Assembly (NCBI GenBank): GCA_963995525.1
Contig: OZ023207.1
Coordinates: forward strand, 34,681,292-34,745,291
Origin: Escarpia spicata
Taxonomy: Eukaryota; Annelida; Polychaeta; Sabellida; Siboglinidae
Length of the DNA: 64,000 nucleotides
Direction of reading: 5' to 3'
The position numbers and the translations under genes were made by a program. Under the pieces are notes generated by a model. That model worked only from the letters and a program-made list of their open reading frames with translations. It did no database searches and was not told the origin of the DNA. Below, one piece after another: positions 49,640 through 59,525 of the stretch (positions are counted from its first letter, which is position 1; each line of letters opens with the position of its first letter).

Positions 49640-52166
49640 GACAAGCAAATTCGGCAGTAGAACGAGAGCGAAATCAAATTCCAACAGTGGATGAAATCCA
49701 CGAGGACATGAACAATAGCACGGTATTCAGCAAGATCGACTTGAAAATGGGATACCACCAGATTGAGCTAAACGAGAAATCCCGTGAGATCACGACGTTC
49801 ACAAGACACGTGGGACTGTGGCGATAAAAACGATTAATGTTTGGGATATCGTCAGCACCAGAGATGAACCAACATGTGATACAGGATGTGTTGCAAAGAT
49901 GTGAAGGAGTCAACAATATCTCTGATGATCTGATCATCCATGGGAGGGACGAAGCCGAACACCGACGAAGACTCGAAGCGGTGCTCAAACGTCTAAGCGA
50001 GAGAGGTCTCACACTGAACAAAGAAAAATCAAAGTTCTACATGCCCAAGTTAACATTGATGGGACATGTGCTGTCGAGACATGGAATTGCACCAGACGAT
50101 TCAAAAGTGGAAGCAATCACGAAGGCAAAGCGATCGGAAAATGCATCAGAAGTCCGTAGCTTCATGGGACTGGTCACATATTGTTCGAAGTTCATTCCAG
50201 ACTTGGCAACAGTGGCTGAACCATTACGACGGTTAACTAAACATAATGTGTCATTCCAATGAAACGCGAACAACCTGAAGCTTTTGAAAGTGTGAAAAGG
50301 AGCATGGCGAATGCAGCAACTCTTGCGTACTACGACAGGAGCAAGGATGCAAAGACTCAAGTCATTGCAGATGCATCACCGGTAGGACTCGTCGCTGTGT
50401 TGATACAGGAACAAAATGGCGAATTTCGACCTGTGTACTATGCAAGCAGAACACTCACACACGTCGAATGTCGATATTCTCAAACGGAGAAAGAAGCACT
50501 GGCCTTGGTATGGGCATGCTAACGATTCCACATGTACCTTTACGGTATTCATTTTGAACTGATCACAGACCATAAGCCATTGGAGATAATCTATTCTGCG
50601 AGATCGCGTCCGTCAGCGCGAATTGAACGATGGGTTCTGCGTTTGCAACCGTATAATTTCACGGTGAAATACGTACCCGGACCCATGAACATCGCGGATG
50701 CTTTGTCTAGACTGAACAAATTACCTGCCGAAGTGAAACATGAACCATGCAAAGTGTCAATGGTTGCAGATGAGTATATCTACTTCGTTGCAACTAACGC
50801 GGTACCTCAAGCTTTGACAGCGCGAGAAATTGAACGGGAATCAGCAGCTGATTCAGAACTGAAATCAGTGAGACAATTCTTGAAAAATGGTGACCCACGG
50901 ACGTGCCCCCAGGATTACATGTGGGTGAAAAATGAACTCTCTGTCGTAGGGAAAATGGTCCTACGTCAAACACGAATAGTGATACCCAAATCACTGAGGG
51001 ATACCCAAATCACTGAGGAAACGTGTCATAGAGTTGGCGCATGAGGGACATCAGGGAGTAGTAAAAACCAAGAGTAGACTACGCGAAAAAGTATGTTGGC
51101 CAGGAATTTATGTGGCCGTGGAACGAGCCATAAGATCATGTCATGCGTGTCAAGTTGTGACACCACAGTCAAAACCAGAACCTATGCACCGTACAAGACT
51201 ACCAGTTGGTCCATGGCAAGACTTGGCGCTTGATTTGACGGGACCGTTCCCAAATGGAGAACACGTGTTTGTTGTGACTGATTACTACAGCAGATACCCG
51301 GAAGTCGCGATACTGATGTCTACTACGACAGATAAGCTTATCGGGAGTCTTGAAACGATGTTCGCGACGCACGGATTACCTATGTCCGTGACGACTAACA
51401 ATGGGCCAAAACTAGTGACAGCAGAGTTTGAAGAATTTATTCATACCAATGGAATCAAGCATCGTTCCGTGACTCTGCTATGGTCACAGGCTAATGGAGA
51501 AGTGCCAACATAATTCTACTGAAGGCTATTAGAGCAGCACAAGTCGAAGGACGTGATTGGAGAAGAGAACTCAACACACAACTTCTCGCTTACAGAAGCA
51601 CGAATCACACAAGTACAGGTGTGAGTCCGGCTAAATTGTTGTTCCGGCGAAAAATTCGCACGAAACTACCTTCCTTCGAATCCAACAGCTACATGACAGA
51701 TGAGGGTGTACGCGATCGTGACACTAAATTGAAGATGAAATGGAAAGAGTATTTGGATGAACGAAGAGGTGCACGGGAAAGTACCATTAAACCGGGTGAC
51801 AAAGTTCTACTTCAACAGAAGAAAGAGAACAAACTGACTCCGGCATACGAACGTGTGCCGTACAGAGTTACGCGTAAGCACGGTAACAAGGTGATTGAAT
51901 CACGTGATGGTGTGCAGTACAAGAGAAACTGTTCGCATGTGAAGAAGTATGTTCCCCCAAACATAACTCCACGAGATGATGAAACAGACAATGACACCGA
52001 GTCGGAGTATATTCCAGACTCTATTTCTGTTTCAAGTAATGAGTCATTGGTGAGACAAGATGATCAACCCGAGGCTGCCGATCATGCCAAACTGAACATC
52101 GGTGATCGTAGACAACCCCGTCAAAGAAGACCGCCTCAGTACCGGAATGACATTATTTTAAAGTAA
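49640..52166 (+). pseudogene. Gypsy reverse transcriptase-RNase H-integrase
   Basis: The reading starts inside the RT (VDMRQANSAV, then KIDLKMGYHQIEL), so the RT N-terminus is deleted against the protease. The catalytic YVDD box is ISDD. RNase H shows ADASPVGL, SQTEKEAL and TDHKPLE. Integrase begins with a GHQGVVKTK..CHACQ zinc domain, has the first Asp in ALDLTGPF, a second changed to Asn in TNNGPK, and the Glu in ANGEV. A 16-bp duplication near 50986-51015 (GATACCCAAATCACTGAGG twice) and a frameshift near 51513 break the integrase. The C-terminal region (51621-52166) ends in an acidic tail. Confidence 0.9.
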
Positions 52167-52389
52167 TGAGTGGAAAGTGAAAATTCTTAGAGTGATTTTG
52201 TTTACAGATTGATCGTAACGAAATGATGGACAATTATGATAATAACAAGTATCTCTTTATTTGGTAAACATTATCCAGATCAAGTAAGCGTAATAATTAC
52301 AAAAGAAGAACTGTTGACCAAATGGACGTTAGATATAAGCGGATGTACAATCGTTATAACGTAGCACCGTAGCGCCTCTAGTGGCTAGG

Positions 52390-52645
52390 TTGTGAGTACC
52401 AGTGGCTATCCGCATGATGACGTAGGCAATAGTGCACCATACCTTAGCCGTGTAACCACTGTATAACCACTACATATCCTCCCTACGCGTATAACCATTA
52501 GGTAAGTGTACTTTAGCTGTATAACCACTACGTAACCATAGTATCACGCATATAACCACTACATATCCATACCTTAGCCGTGTAACCACTACATAGCTAT
52601 AGTATAACCACTACATAACCACTACATAACCACTACATAATGTGG
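52390..52645. repeat. Minisatellite of TAACCACTACA-type units
   Basis: Irregular repeats of TATAACCACTACATA with variable spacers, ending in four nearly perfect CACTACATAAC units near 52600-52640. Confidence 0.85.
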
Positions 52646-53794
52646 CGACTGCTGGTATGACGTCGGTGCTTAGTTACTGCTGGTGACATATGATCTCGGT
52701 GTGCTAGTTAAGCCTAGCTGCTGGGCGAGCGGCTGCCTAGCGGCGCGCGAGCGGCAGCGCTGGTGACCGGTGATATCTTGTCCTAGTTAAGCTGGCGCGC
52801 GAGCGGCAGCGCTGGTGACCTGTGAACTGTTGTAACCGTGAGGAGCAACGGCGGGAGATGAAGCTGGCCGGGGAACGCTATTATCGGAGCAATGCTGGAT
52901 TCTAGTAAGCTGAAGTTGGTTTTATATTGTAGAAGGAAACGGAGAGTGCTACTGCATTTTATATACAAGGCTGTTTTTAGTAATGGCGCCGGCTAGTTGG
53001 AACCTTACGCGTGGCGTGTGTTTCTCTGGTCTTGACACGCCGATCACCGCGGCTTTGACGCGGAGCGTCGTGCGTGGTTGCAGCGGAGGCGGCGTGGTGC
53101 TTCGCCTACCGACGATTGCGTCCGCGCTGCTTGGAATACGTGCTGCCGCGGCTCGACCAAATCCGCGAGCAAGTCCGGGTTTGGGCGGCGGTAATGGATT
53201 GTGCGTTGCAGCGCCTTGCGCCCTGATGCGGAGGAGTGCGCTCCGGCCAAGTCCGCGTCCAAGCCGGGTTGGCGGGAATGGAGTGGCTAGGGGCAGCGAC
53301 GAACTGTAAATAGATAAAAAAATGTATGTAGCAAAGGTAACAAATAGTAGACTTTGTAAATATTATCGAGTTAATGTTAAAAAGGCGAGGTAGGGGAGTG
53401 ACGTACCTGTGGGATCTGTGACGCGCTTGTAGGGAATTAGTGTTTGGAGCGGCGTAAAAGTGGTCCGTTTCCATGTTCGGCGTGGAATGGAATGTTGTTG
53501 ACGGCGTTTGCTGTTGGCGCGCTTATGAACGCCTGACGAACGTCAAGTAGACAGCGTCACGTAAGCCGTTACCGACCGTGTTGCGTAATGTTCTAAATGT
53601 TTTAATAAAAGGTTAAATGTGTAAAATAAGCGTTCTGTAAGACGAAGCGGGACTAAAGAATGTTATGGTATAGATATATTTGAAAATAACGCACTAACAT
53701 GACCGAACGTTTTTTGTATTTTCAATAACTTTGGCAGACTCGGCTGTTTTGCGGTGTCCGTGGTCGTGCGCACGGGCGCCGTTCACTAGGCTGG
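52646..53794. other. GC-rich non-coding stretch with a short direct repeat
   Basis: GCGCGCGAGCGGCAGCGCTG occurs at about 52743 and 52795. The 52983-53309 interval is open on both strands through base composition only. AATAAAAGG near 53604 could be a poly(A) signal. No gene is supported. Confidence 0.45.
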
Positions 53795-53800
53795 TATAAA
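53795..53800 (+). promoter_or_regulatory. TATA box upstream of the RPA-like gene
   Basis: TATAAA about 95 bp before the ATG at 53894 and 15 bp before an upstream ATG at 53815. A second TATAAAA lies at 54146, directly after the in-frame TAG. Position only; untested. Confidence 0.4.
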
Positions 53801-53893
53801 TTGGTAGGTTGAAAATGCTTCTGTTTTCACTCGTTTTCGCTGCGTTAACGTTGTCTGCTTCTTCGTTGTCAGACCACCAGCACCACGATTGTC

Positions 53894-54538
53894 ATGGCGG
53901 AACAACGCGCGTTCGTGGCTTTGCCGAAGAAGAAATCGAAGAAAGCGGCAACGGCGAAGACTCCTCTACTCCCTGGAGAGACGCGCTTCGTTCCTCATGC
54001 GGACGGAACACCATCGACCGACCCGGCGCCGCTACCAGTCCTGGCTGGTGAGGGGGCCGAGCAGGACGCGCCTTTCGAGAGCTCGGTGCTATTCGGGCCA
54101 CAGTCGGTGAGTGTGAGCGAGCTAATGCAGGCTGAAGATGGCTAGTATAAAATAGCGACGCCCGTCAAAATCGAAGCAATTTCGTGGAGAAATAAATGCA
54201 CGTACGCGGGGTGCGCGCAGTGCCGGCGTAAGGTGCATCGCGCGAGAAGTGGCTGTATGATGTGTCTATCTCACGGCATCCAAACCGAACCGAAAAACTA
54301 TTTTTCGGTGCGCTTAATGATAAAGGAAGTCGGCGCTTCGGAAAGCGAGGAAGAGGTTTGGCTTAGTCTATTTGATAACGTCATGTCGGGCCTCGTCTCT
54401 TATCAGGCCGACTACATGGCCTCTTTGGGACCGGAGAAATTGCGTGACGTTATGCTTATGCTCGTCGGCACCATCGTGGAGGTCAGCGGCGTGGCGACGT
54501 ACACCGTGCGCCTCCTGAGTAAGACGACCGAAGAATAA
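53894..54538 (+). pseudogene. RPA70-like single-strand DNA-binding protein (one in-frame stop)
   Basis: From ATG 53894 the frame gives a basic start (LPKKKSKKAA), a Pro-rich linker, then a TAG at 54143-54145. The same frame continues to the TAA at 54536-54538. The second part starts TPVKIEAISWRNK and has four cysteines spaced C-X4-C-X13-C-X2-C, the spacing of the zinc ribbon in the C-terminal DNA-binding domain of RPA70. FSVRLMIKE and VWLSLFDNVMSGL follow, fitting the OB-fold strands around it. RPA binds single-stranded DNA in replication. A C-terminal LLSKTTEE completes a domain of about 125 residues. It lies on the same strand 2.2 kb before the Polinton polymerase. Whether TAG is a mutation, or 54146 onward is a separate gene, is open. 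Confidence 0.62.
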
Positions 54539-54638
54539 ATGCGTGGAAGAGTTAACATTTGCCCAATGCTTCGCATAGTTTGTGCAGTAGGAACTAGAGA
54601 GGCGGGATCATGTACTCAACGACATAATATCAGACGCT

Positions 54639-55498
54639 TTGAGGGCAGTGAACGAGCCACCGGTGGCAGAAGAGCCCAAGCTCGACGCCGCCTTCACCGA
54701 AGCCATGAAGGAGGCGGCAGAGGAACAGCGTGCCTCGAAGCCTATGAAAGTCGACGCCGCCACTTCATGTCCCCTAGTGGTGAACGTTTCACCGCCATCG
54801 AGTCAACCCCCGTGCCAGCCCATGTACGCGCAAGATTCGATGCCCTCGCCACCGTCCTACGCGACCCTATACCCCATGGTGACTATTTCATCCCCTTCGG
54901 TGTCGTCGGAAGGGCTACCGGCGTTGATCCCGTCCACTCAATTGGCGCCCGAGTTAATCGAAGCGCAGCACCCACCGCCGCTCCTGCCGATGTACAATCA
55001 CAACAACAGGCACCAGTCGCATCTCATGAGGACGGACGAGACGCGGGAGAAGTACCTGCTGAGCGCATTCGCAGAATCTATCGGGGAAACGATACTAGCA
55101 CGCGCGCGACGCTACTGCGGTGAGTGCGCTCCGGACGAAGGGTGCCCCTTCGTGCACAACGAAGGGTGCCCCTTCGTGCAAATGGACGGGTTTCGAGCTG
55201 GGTGACCTAACCGACGCTATCAGCGTATGTACTAGTACGTGGCTGACATAACTACGCGATTCTTCCAGCATGTGCTCGAGGCCTATCTCGACGGTCACTA
55301 GTGCCGAGCGTCACGAGGCTGATAATGATCGTGCACGATGATAGCGAGCTCCCGCCGTGTCGAGCGGCGGAAATCCATCTGGTGAAGCACGTGGCCGACT
55401 GGCTCCTCGGCACTGACTGGAGAGCCTGCTTGAACAACGCGATGCTCGAGTCGGCGACGCAGGCGTACCTGTTGAAAAGGGCCGGCCTGGTTGTTTGA
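54639..55498 (+). pseudogene. Uncharacterised ORF after the RPA-like gene (frameshifted)
   Basis: The frame 54639-55205 has an acidic helical start (EPKLDAAFTEAMKEAAEEQ), a long Pro/Ser-rich middle (SPPSSQPPCQP, MPSPPSYATLYP) and a C-terminal AFAESIGETILARARRYCGEC with further cysteines. After stops near 55205, a shifted frame gives FFQHVLEAYLDGH and, at 55301-55498, HLVKHVADWLLGTDWRACLNN ending in TGA. The CGEC..C..H arrangement could bind metal. I recognise no family. Its strand and position between the RPA-like gene and the polymerase suggest the same element. Confidence 0.45.
55137..55184 (+). repeat. 24-bp tandem duplication, each unit a small hairpin
   Basis: Two units begin GAAGGGTGCCCCTTCGTGCA at 55137 and 55161. 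Each contains ACGAAGGG and its complement around a TGC loop. It adds eight residues (GCPFVHNE-type) to the reading frame. Confidence 0.92.
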
Positions 55499-56737
55499 AT
55501 AGTAGCTGAACTTTAATTTAGACGCTTAGTGAAAAGACGTTATTCTAGCGAACATCAGTCGCCGCTCTTGATAAGAGCCGCCTGAGACTATAACGCTGAA
55601 CTTAGACGCTTAATAAAACGTAAAAAGACATTATACTAGCGAAGATTAATCGCAGCGCTTGAAAACAGCCTGCTGAGACTATAATAAACCGTTGAAAACG
55701 TTGTGCGCTATAACGAACTAGTGATGGCTGCTGCTTAATAAAACGTTGAAAAGCGCCGAACAGTAGTCGTCGCGCTTAGAAAGAGCCGGCTGATAATAAT
55801 AAACTGTTGAAAACGTTGTATTAGTGATGGCTGCGTAACAAAACGTTGAAAACGTATAAAAAATCTTGCTGTTTACTCCCCGCATACACAAATCCCCGCC
55901 TGCGCGGAAAACCAACAAAACCTTTATCCGTTTCGCATACCAAGCAGCCAGCGCGCGTTATCTTCACTCGTTCCTCCTCACGGCTACCGCGTGCCGTGTA
56001 ACTAGGCTAAGGATCACGACTGTGTTACCGGCTTAATAAAACGTATGAAAAAATCTTGTTGTTTACTATTACGTTCAACGTAACTCCCCGCATACACGAA
56101 TCCCCGCCTTCGCGGAAAACAACAACACGTTTAATAATACAACATCCATCCTGCATACCGCCAGCGCTCGTTATCTTCACTCGTTCCGCCTCACAGCTAC
56201 CGCGAGCCGTGTAACCAGGTCAAAGATCACGGCAGTTTCACCATCTAGCTCAGTGAGCCGCCTCGCGGCCACGTATTATTACAGCCACCGCTATTTACCA
56301 TCACCGCTATTTATTACCACCACCACCACAACTATTCACCGCCATTCCTAGCGTTTATAGTCGGTGTAGAGACTTCTCCGTAGTTAATATAGTTTTTGGT
56401 CTCGATTAAAATGGAATAAGCGAACAAGCAGGTAAGCAGGGAGCAAACAAGCAACAGCAGCGGCAAGCGGCAACACCGGCGCTGCCACCTGGCGAAAGAA
56501 GAGGCAAGCAGCGGCAACACACGGCAGTGTCATCCCTTAGCTCAGCGAGCCGGCCTTGATTCCCCATCGCTATTCACCGCCACTCCTAGGGTTTATATTC
56601 GGTGTAGAGACATCTCCGTAGTTGATATAGTTTTTGGTGTCGACTAGAACGGAGCAAGAAGGAACAGCAGCGCTGCCACCTGGCGAAAGCAGCGCCAACA
56701 CCGGCGCTTTTCTGTTTGTCGATCGTAACCAGCAGCG
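55499..56737 (+). repeat. Non-coding block of nested tandem duplications before the polymerase
   Basis: 55.5-55.86 kb repeats TTAATAAAACGTTGAAAA-type units. A roughly 190-bp unit (starting near CTTGCTGTTTACTCCCCGC) occurs at about 55866 and 56050. A roughly 285-bp unit, marked by GGTGTAGAGAC.TCTCCGTAG and GCTGCCACCTGGCGAAAG, occurs at about 56230-56520 and again to 56760. Antisense frames repeat a NYINYG.VSTP peptide, but this follows from the duplication. Confidence 0.75.
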
Positions 56738-59525
56738 ATGCCCGTCTGCCATGCATGCGGTCGAACAGTCGACCGTCTGGAGGGGCACTCTTGTTAAAAT
56801 AAACCGCAGCACCAATGCCCGAATTGCGATACAAAGTACGCCTTTCGTAACAGCTTGGCAAAACATTTAAAGAAATGCGCTGACGAAAAGGGGGCGGCCG
56901 ACTGAACATGTCCGAAATGTGGTCGATCGTTCCTCCAGCGTTATAATATGTTGAAACATTTGAGGGTCTCGAAGACCTGCTGCAATGAAAAAAAACAAAA
57001 AACAAAAACACCACCACCACAACCGCCGTCACCGCCACCTAGCGAAGACGACGACGCGTTATCGGCTGGCCTAAGGCGTGTCGTGCAGGAACATTGGTCC
57101 AGTATACGAATGTCGGTGTTCCGCGGTCCTATCCATTCGCGCTATAATTATCAGTTGACCGATTGTGCGGACACGGGCGCGCTCGAACCCCGACTACGAC
57201 AAATGTTCGCTGTACAAACACGCGCGTTTAAGATAAATTTAAGTTTCGGGTTTATTCTGTGCCACAAGGAGTCGGGGCGTTAGAGGTATTATCATTCGTC
57301 CTGTAATCGCTGCGACCGCTACCTGGAAGTCCCCGCGCTCATTACCAACGCCCACTCGTTCGAACGCTTCCTCGACACCGTCCGTACACCCGACGTTCTT
57401 CAGTACGTCATAGCGCTACGATCCGACAAGGGATGGGTAGCGGAATTGGTAACGAACGTAACATACTTCCTCAACGCTATCATCCACCACCCTATCGGTT
57501 GTCTCGACGCGCAACTCCCCGCCTACCTGTACGCCAACAAGTAGGTCGTCGCTCTAGCGAAAGATCAACGAGGCATGCCCATCGCGGATAACTTATGCCT
57601 CTTACGTTGTTTGGCGCTCCATAGAAGACGACTAGACACGGGCAGCGATGCCTGCATCGCCCGTTTGACGGCCCCAGCAAAAGTCTCTACGACGAGCACA
57701 GCAGCGCCACCGGAGACGGCGGCGGCGTGAATCCCTTCGCGTTCGCCAGCGTCCCTCTGAACGATCTCGACCGGGTGGAGGCGATCTTTAAAACGAACGT
57801 CACCGTGTATCGACTGACGGAGGAGACGCCCGGGAAAACGGCCGCCGAGTTGGTCCGTCGTTCCCTCTACACGCACCCCACTACCCTGAACGTCCACCTA
57901 AACGACGCGCACTATTCCTACATACGCCACTTCTCGCGGTTTACGCAGACGTACCTATGCGGTAAGTGCGGCAACTCGCTGTGGCGAAGCGCCTACAAAT
58001 TGCGGCGTCACGAAGCGACGTGTAGGGTGGCGTTCGCCACGTCTTCCCCGGCGATTTTGAGTGCTACATCGACGATCGTGACCTGTCGCCGGATACCGGC
58101 AAATGCCGGTGGATAGCCGGCCACGAGCTAATCAACGTGAGTATCGCCTCGAACGTCCCCGGCCACGAGGCGGCGCGATGCTTCGTCAAGACCGGCGATT
58201 CGGCCGATCTCGCGAGGCGCCTGATCGTCGCCGTGGAGGCCGTGAGCGAAGCGGCGTGCGCGGCTCTGCGACCGTCGTACGACCTGACCTTCGAAGCGCT
58301 CGACGCCGCCGCCACCTCAAAGTAGGAGGAGGAGGAGGAGGAGGAGGAGGAGGAAGAGGAGGAAGAGGAGGAGGAGGAGGACAAGTCGTCCTCTTTCACC
58401 GCACTCGCCGATCGCCTGTGGGCGCATCTACGCCAGCTCCCTGTCCTCGGCTTCAATTCGGGTAAGTACGGCTTGAACGTCGTCAAGAATGATCTGACTC
58501 CCCTGCTCACGACCGACGGCCAACACACGTCGTCGGCGTTTACGATCAAACGTCAGAACAACTTTATTTGTCTAGCGACGGCGACGCTCAAGTTCCTAGA
58601 CATCACCAATTACCTGGCCCCCGGTTTCAGCTACGAGAACTTTCTGAAGGCGTATGGCTGCGAACTGACGAAGGGCTACTTCCCCTACGAATACCTCGGC
58701 ACGTTGCAGAAACTAGACGACACCGCGGGAGGCGTTCTACAGCCACCTGAAACGCGAAGGCATCTCCGTCGCGGCGTACAATATGTGCGTGACGAATGGA
58801 TGACGACGCTGAGGGACTTCCTCGTGTGGTACAACAACAGAGATGTGGTGCCGTTCTTGGAGGCCGTCGACAAACAGTTCGCCTTCTACCGGCAGCGTCG
58901 CATCGACATGTTCAAGGACGCCATCAGCGTACCGGGCCTAACGCTGCTCTACCTGTTCAACGATCTCCCGTCGTCGATTCACTTCACTCTTTTCAACGAG
59001 CCGAACAAGGACCTGCACCGGCTCGTACAATCGCAGATCGTCGGCGGTCCCTCGGTCATCTTCGCGCGTCATCACGAGGCCGACGTGACCGTTCTACGCC
59101 TGGAGGGAGGGAGTACGGCGAGTCGGCGGCGCGGCCTTATCGCTCGGTCGTGGGCTTCGACGCGAACGGCCTCTACCTATGGGCTATCACGCAAGAGATG
59201 CCGACGGGGTGGTAAACGCGCCGTCGCGAGGAGAACGCCTTTCGGCCGGAACGCGAGCACCGCTACGGTCGTATGGCCGTGCAGTGGCTGACGTGGGAGG
59301 CCGAACGGACGGGGGTGCGCATACGAAACCAGACCAACGGGCGCGAGAAACGCATCGGCAAGTACCGGGTCGACGGCTGGTGTCGCGAGACGCGAACGGC
59401 GTACCAGTTCCACGGTTGCTACTTCCACGGCTGCCCGTGCAAGGGGAGGACGACGAACGACGTTATCGGGAAGCCGATGACTCAACTGTACGCCGAGACG
59501 AACGCCGTTACGGCCTACCATAGCC
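56738..59525 (+). pseudogene. Polinton protein-primed DNA polymerase B (plus strand, N-terminal half)
   Basis: The ATG at 56738 opens a three-finger array (CHACGRTVD, CPNCDTKYAFRNSLAKHLKKC, CPKCGRSFLQRYNMLKH) crossed by in-frame TAA and TGA, then a Pro-rich linker. The terminal region reads FERFLDTVRT and NLCLLRCLALH, then CGKCGNSLWRSAYKL. An in-frame Glu run (58323-58381) lies before the exonuclease segment LPVLGFNSGKYGLN, where the Asp expected after the Tyr is Gly. Next come FICLATATLKFLDITNYLAPG and KGYFPYEYL, then after a shift VWYNNRDVVPFLEAVDKQF. Motif A is GFDANGLYLWA, and YQFHGCYFHGCPC follows. It is cut at about 59525 by an RTE LINE, so motifs B and C are absent. Confidence 0.9.
58323..58381 (+). 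repeat. (GAG)n trinucleotide run inside the polymerase
   Basis: About 19 GAG/GAA codons in frame with the polymerase, encoding poly-Glu between its terminal and exonuclease regions, directly after a TAG. Confidence 0.95.

Larger units (their letters stand above)
48328..52190 (+). mobile_element. Ty3/Gypsy LTR retrotransposon, 3' LTR missing
   Basis: Order is 5' LTR, primer-binding site, gag, protease, reverse transcriptase, RNase H, integrase, which defines Ty3/Gypsy. No sequence resembling the 5' LTR follows the pol gene, so the 3' end is truncated. It lies between the minus-strand Polinton polymerase start and the second Polinton block. Confidence 0.9.

Noticed and set aside
53815..54051. 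Signal-peptide-like ORF (MLLFSLVFAALTLSA)
   Set aside because: It overlaps the RPA-like frame in another phase and becomes compositionally random after about 30 residues. It could be real, but support is too weak to call.
56332..56866. Antisense repeated NYINYG peptide as a gene family
   Set aside because: The similarity is explained by the 285-bp tandem duplication, and the changes between copies alter residues freely.
58064..58549. Minus-strand poly-Ser ORF
   Set aside because: It is the antisense of the polymerase and its GAG run.
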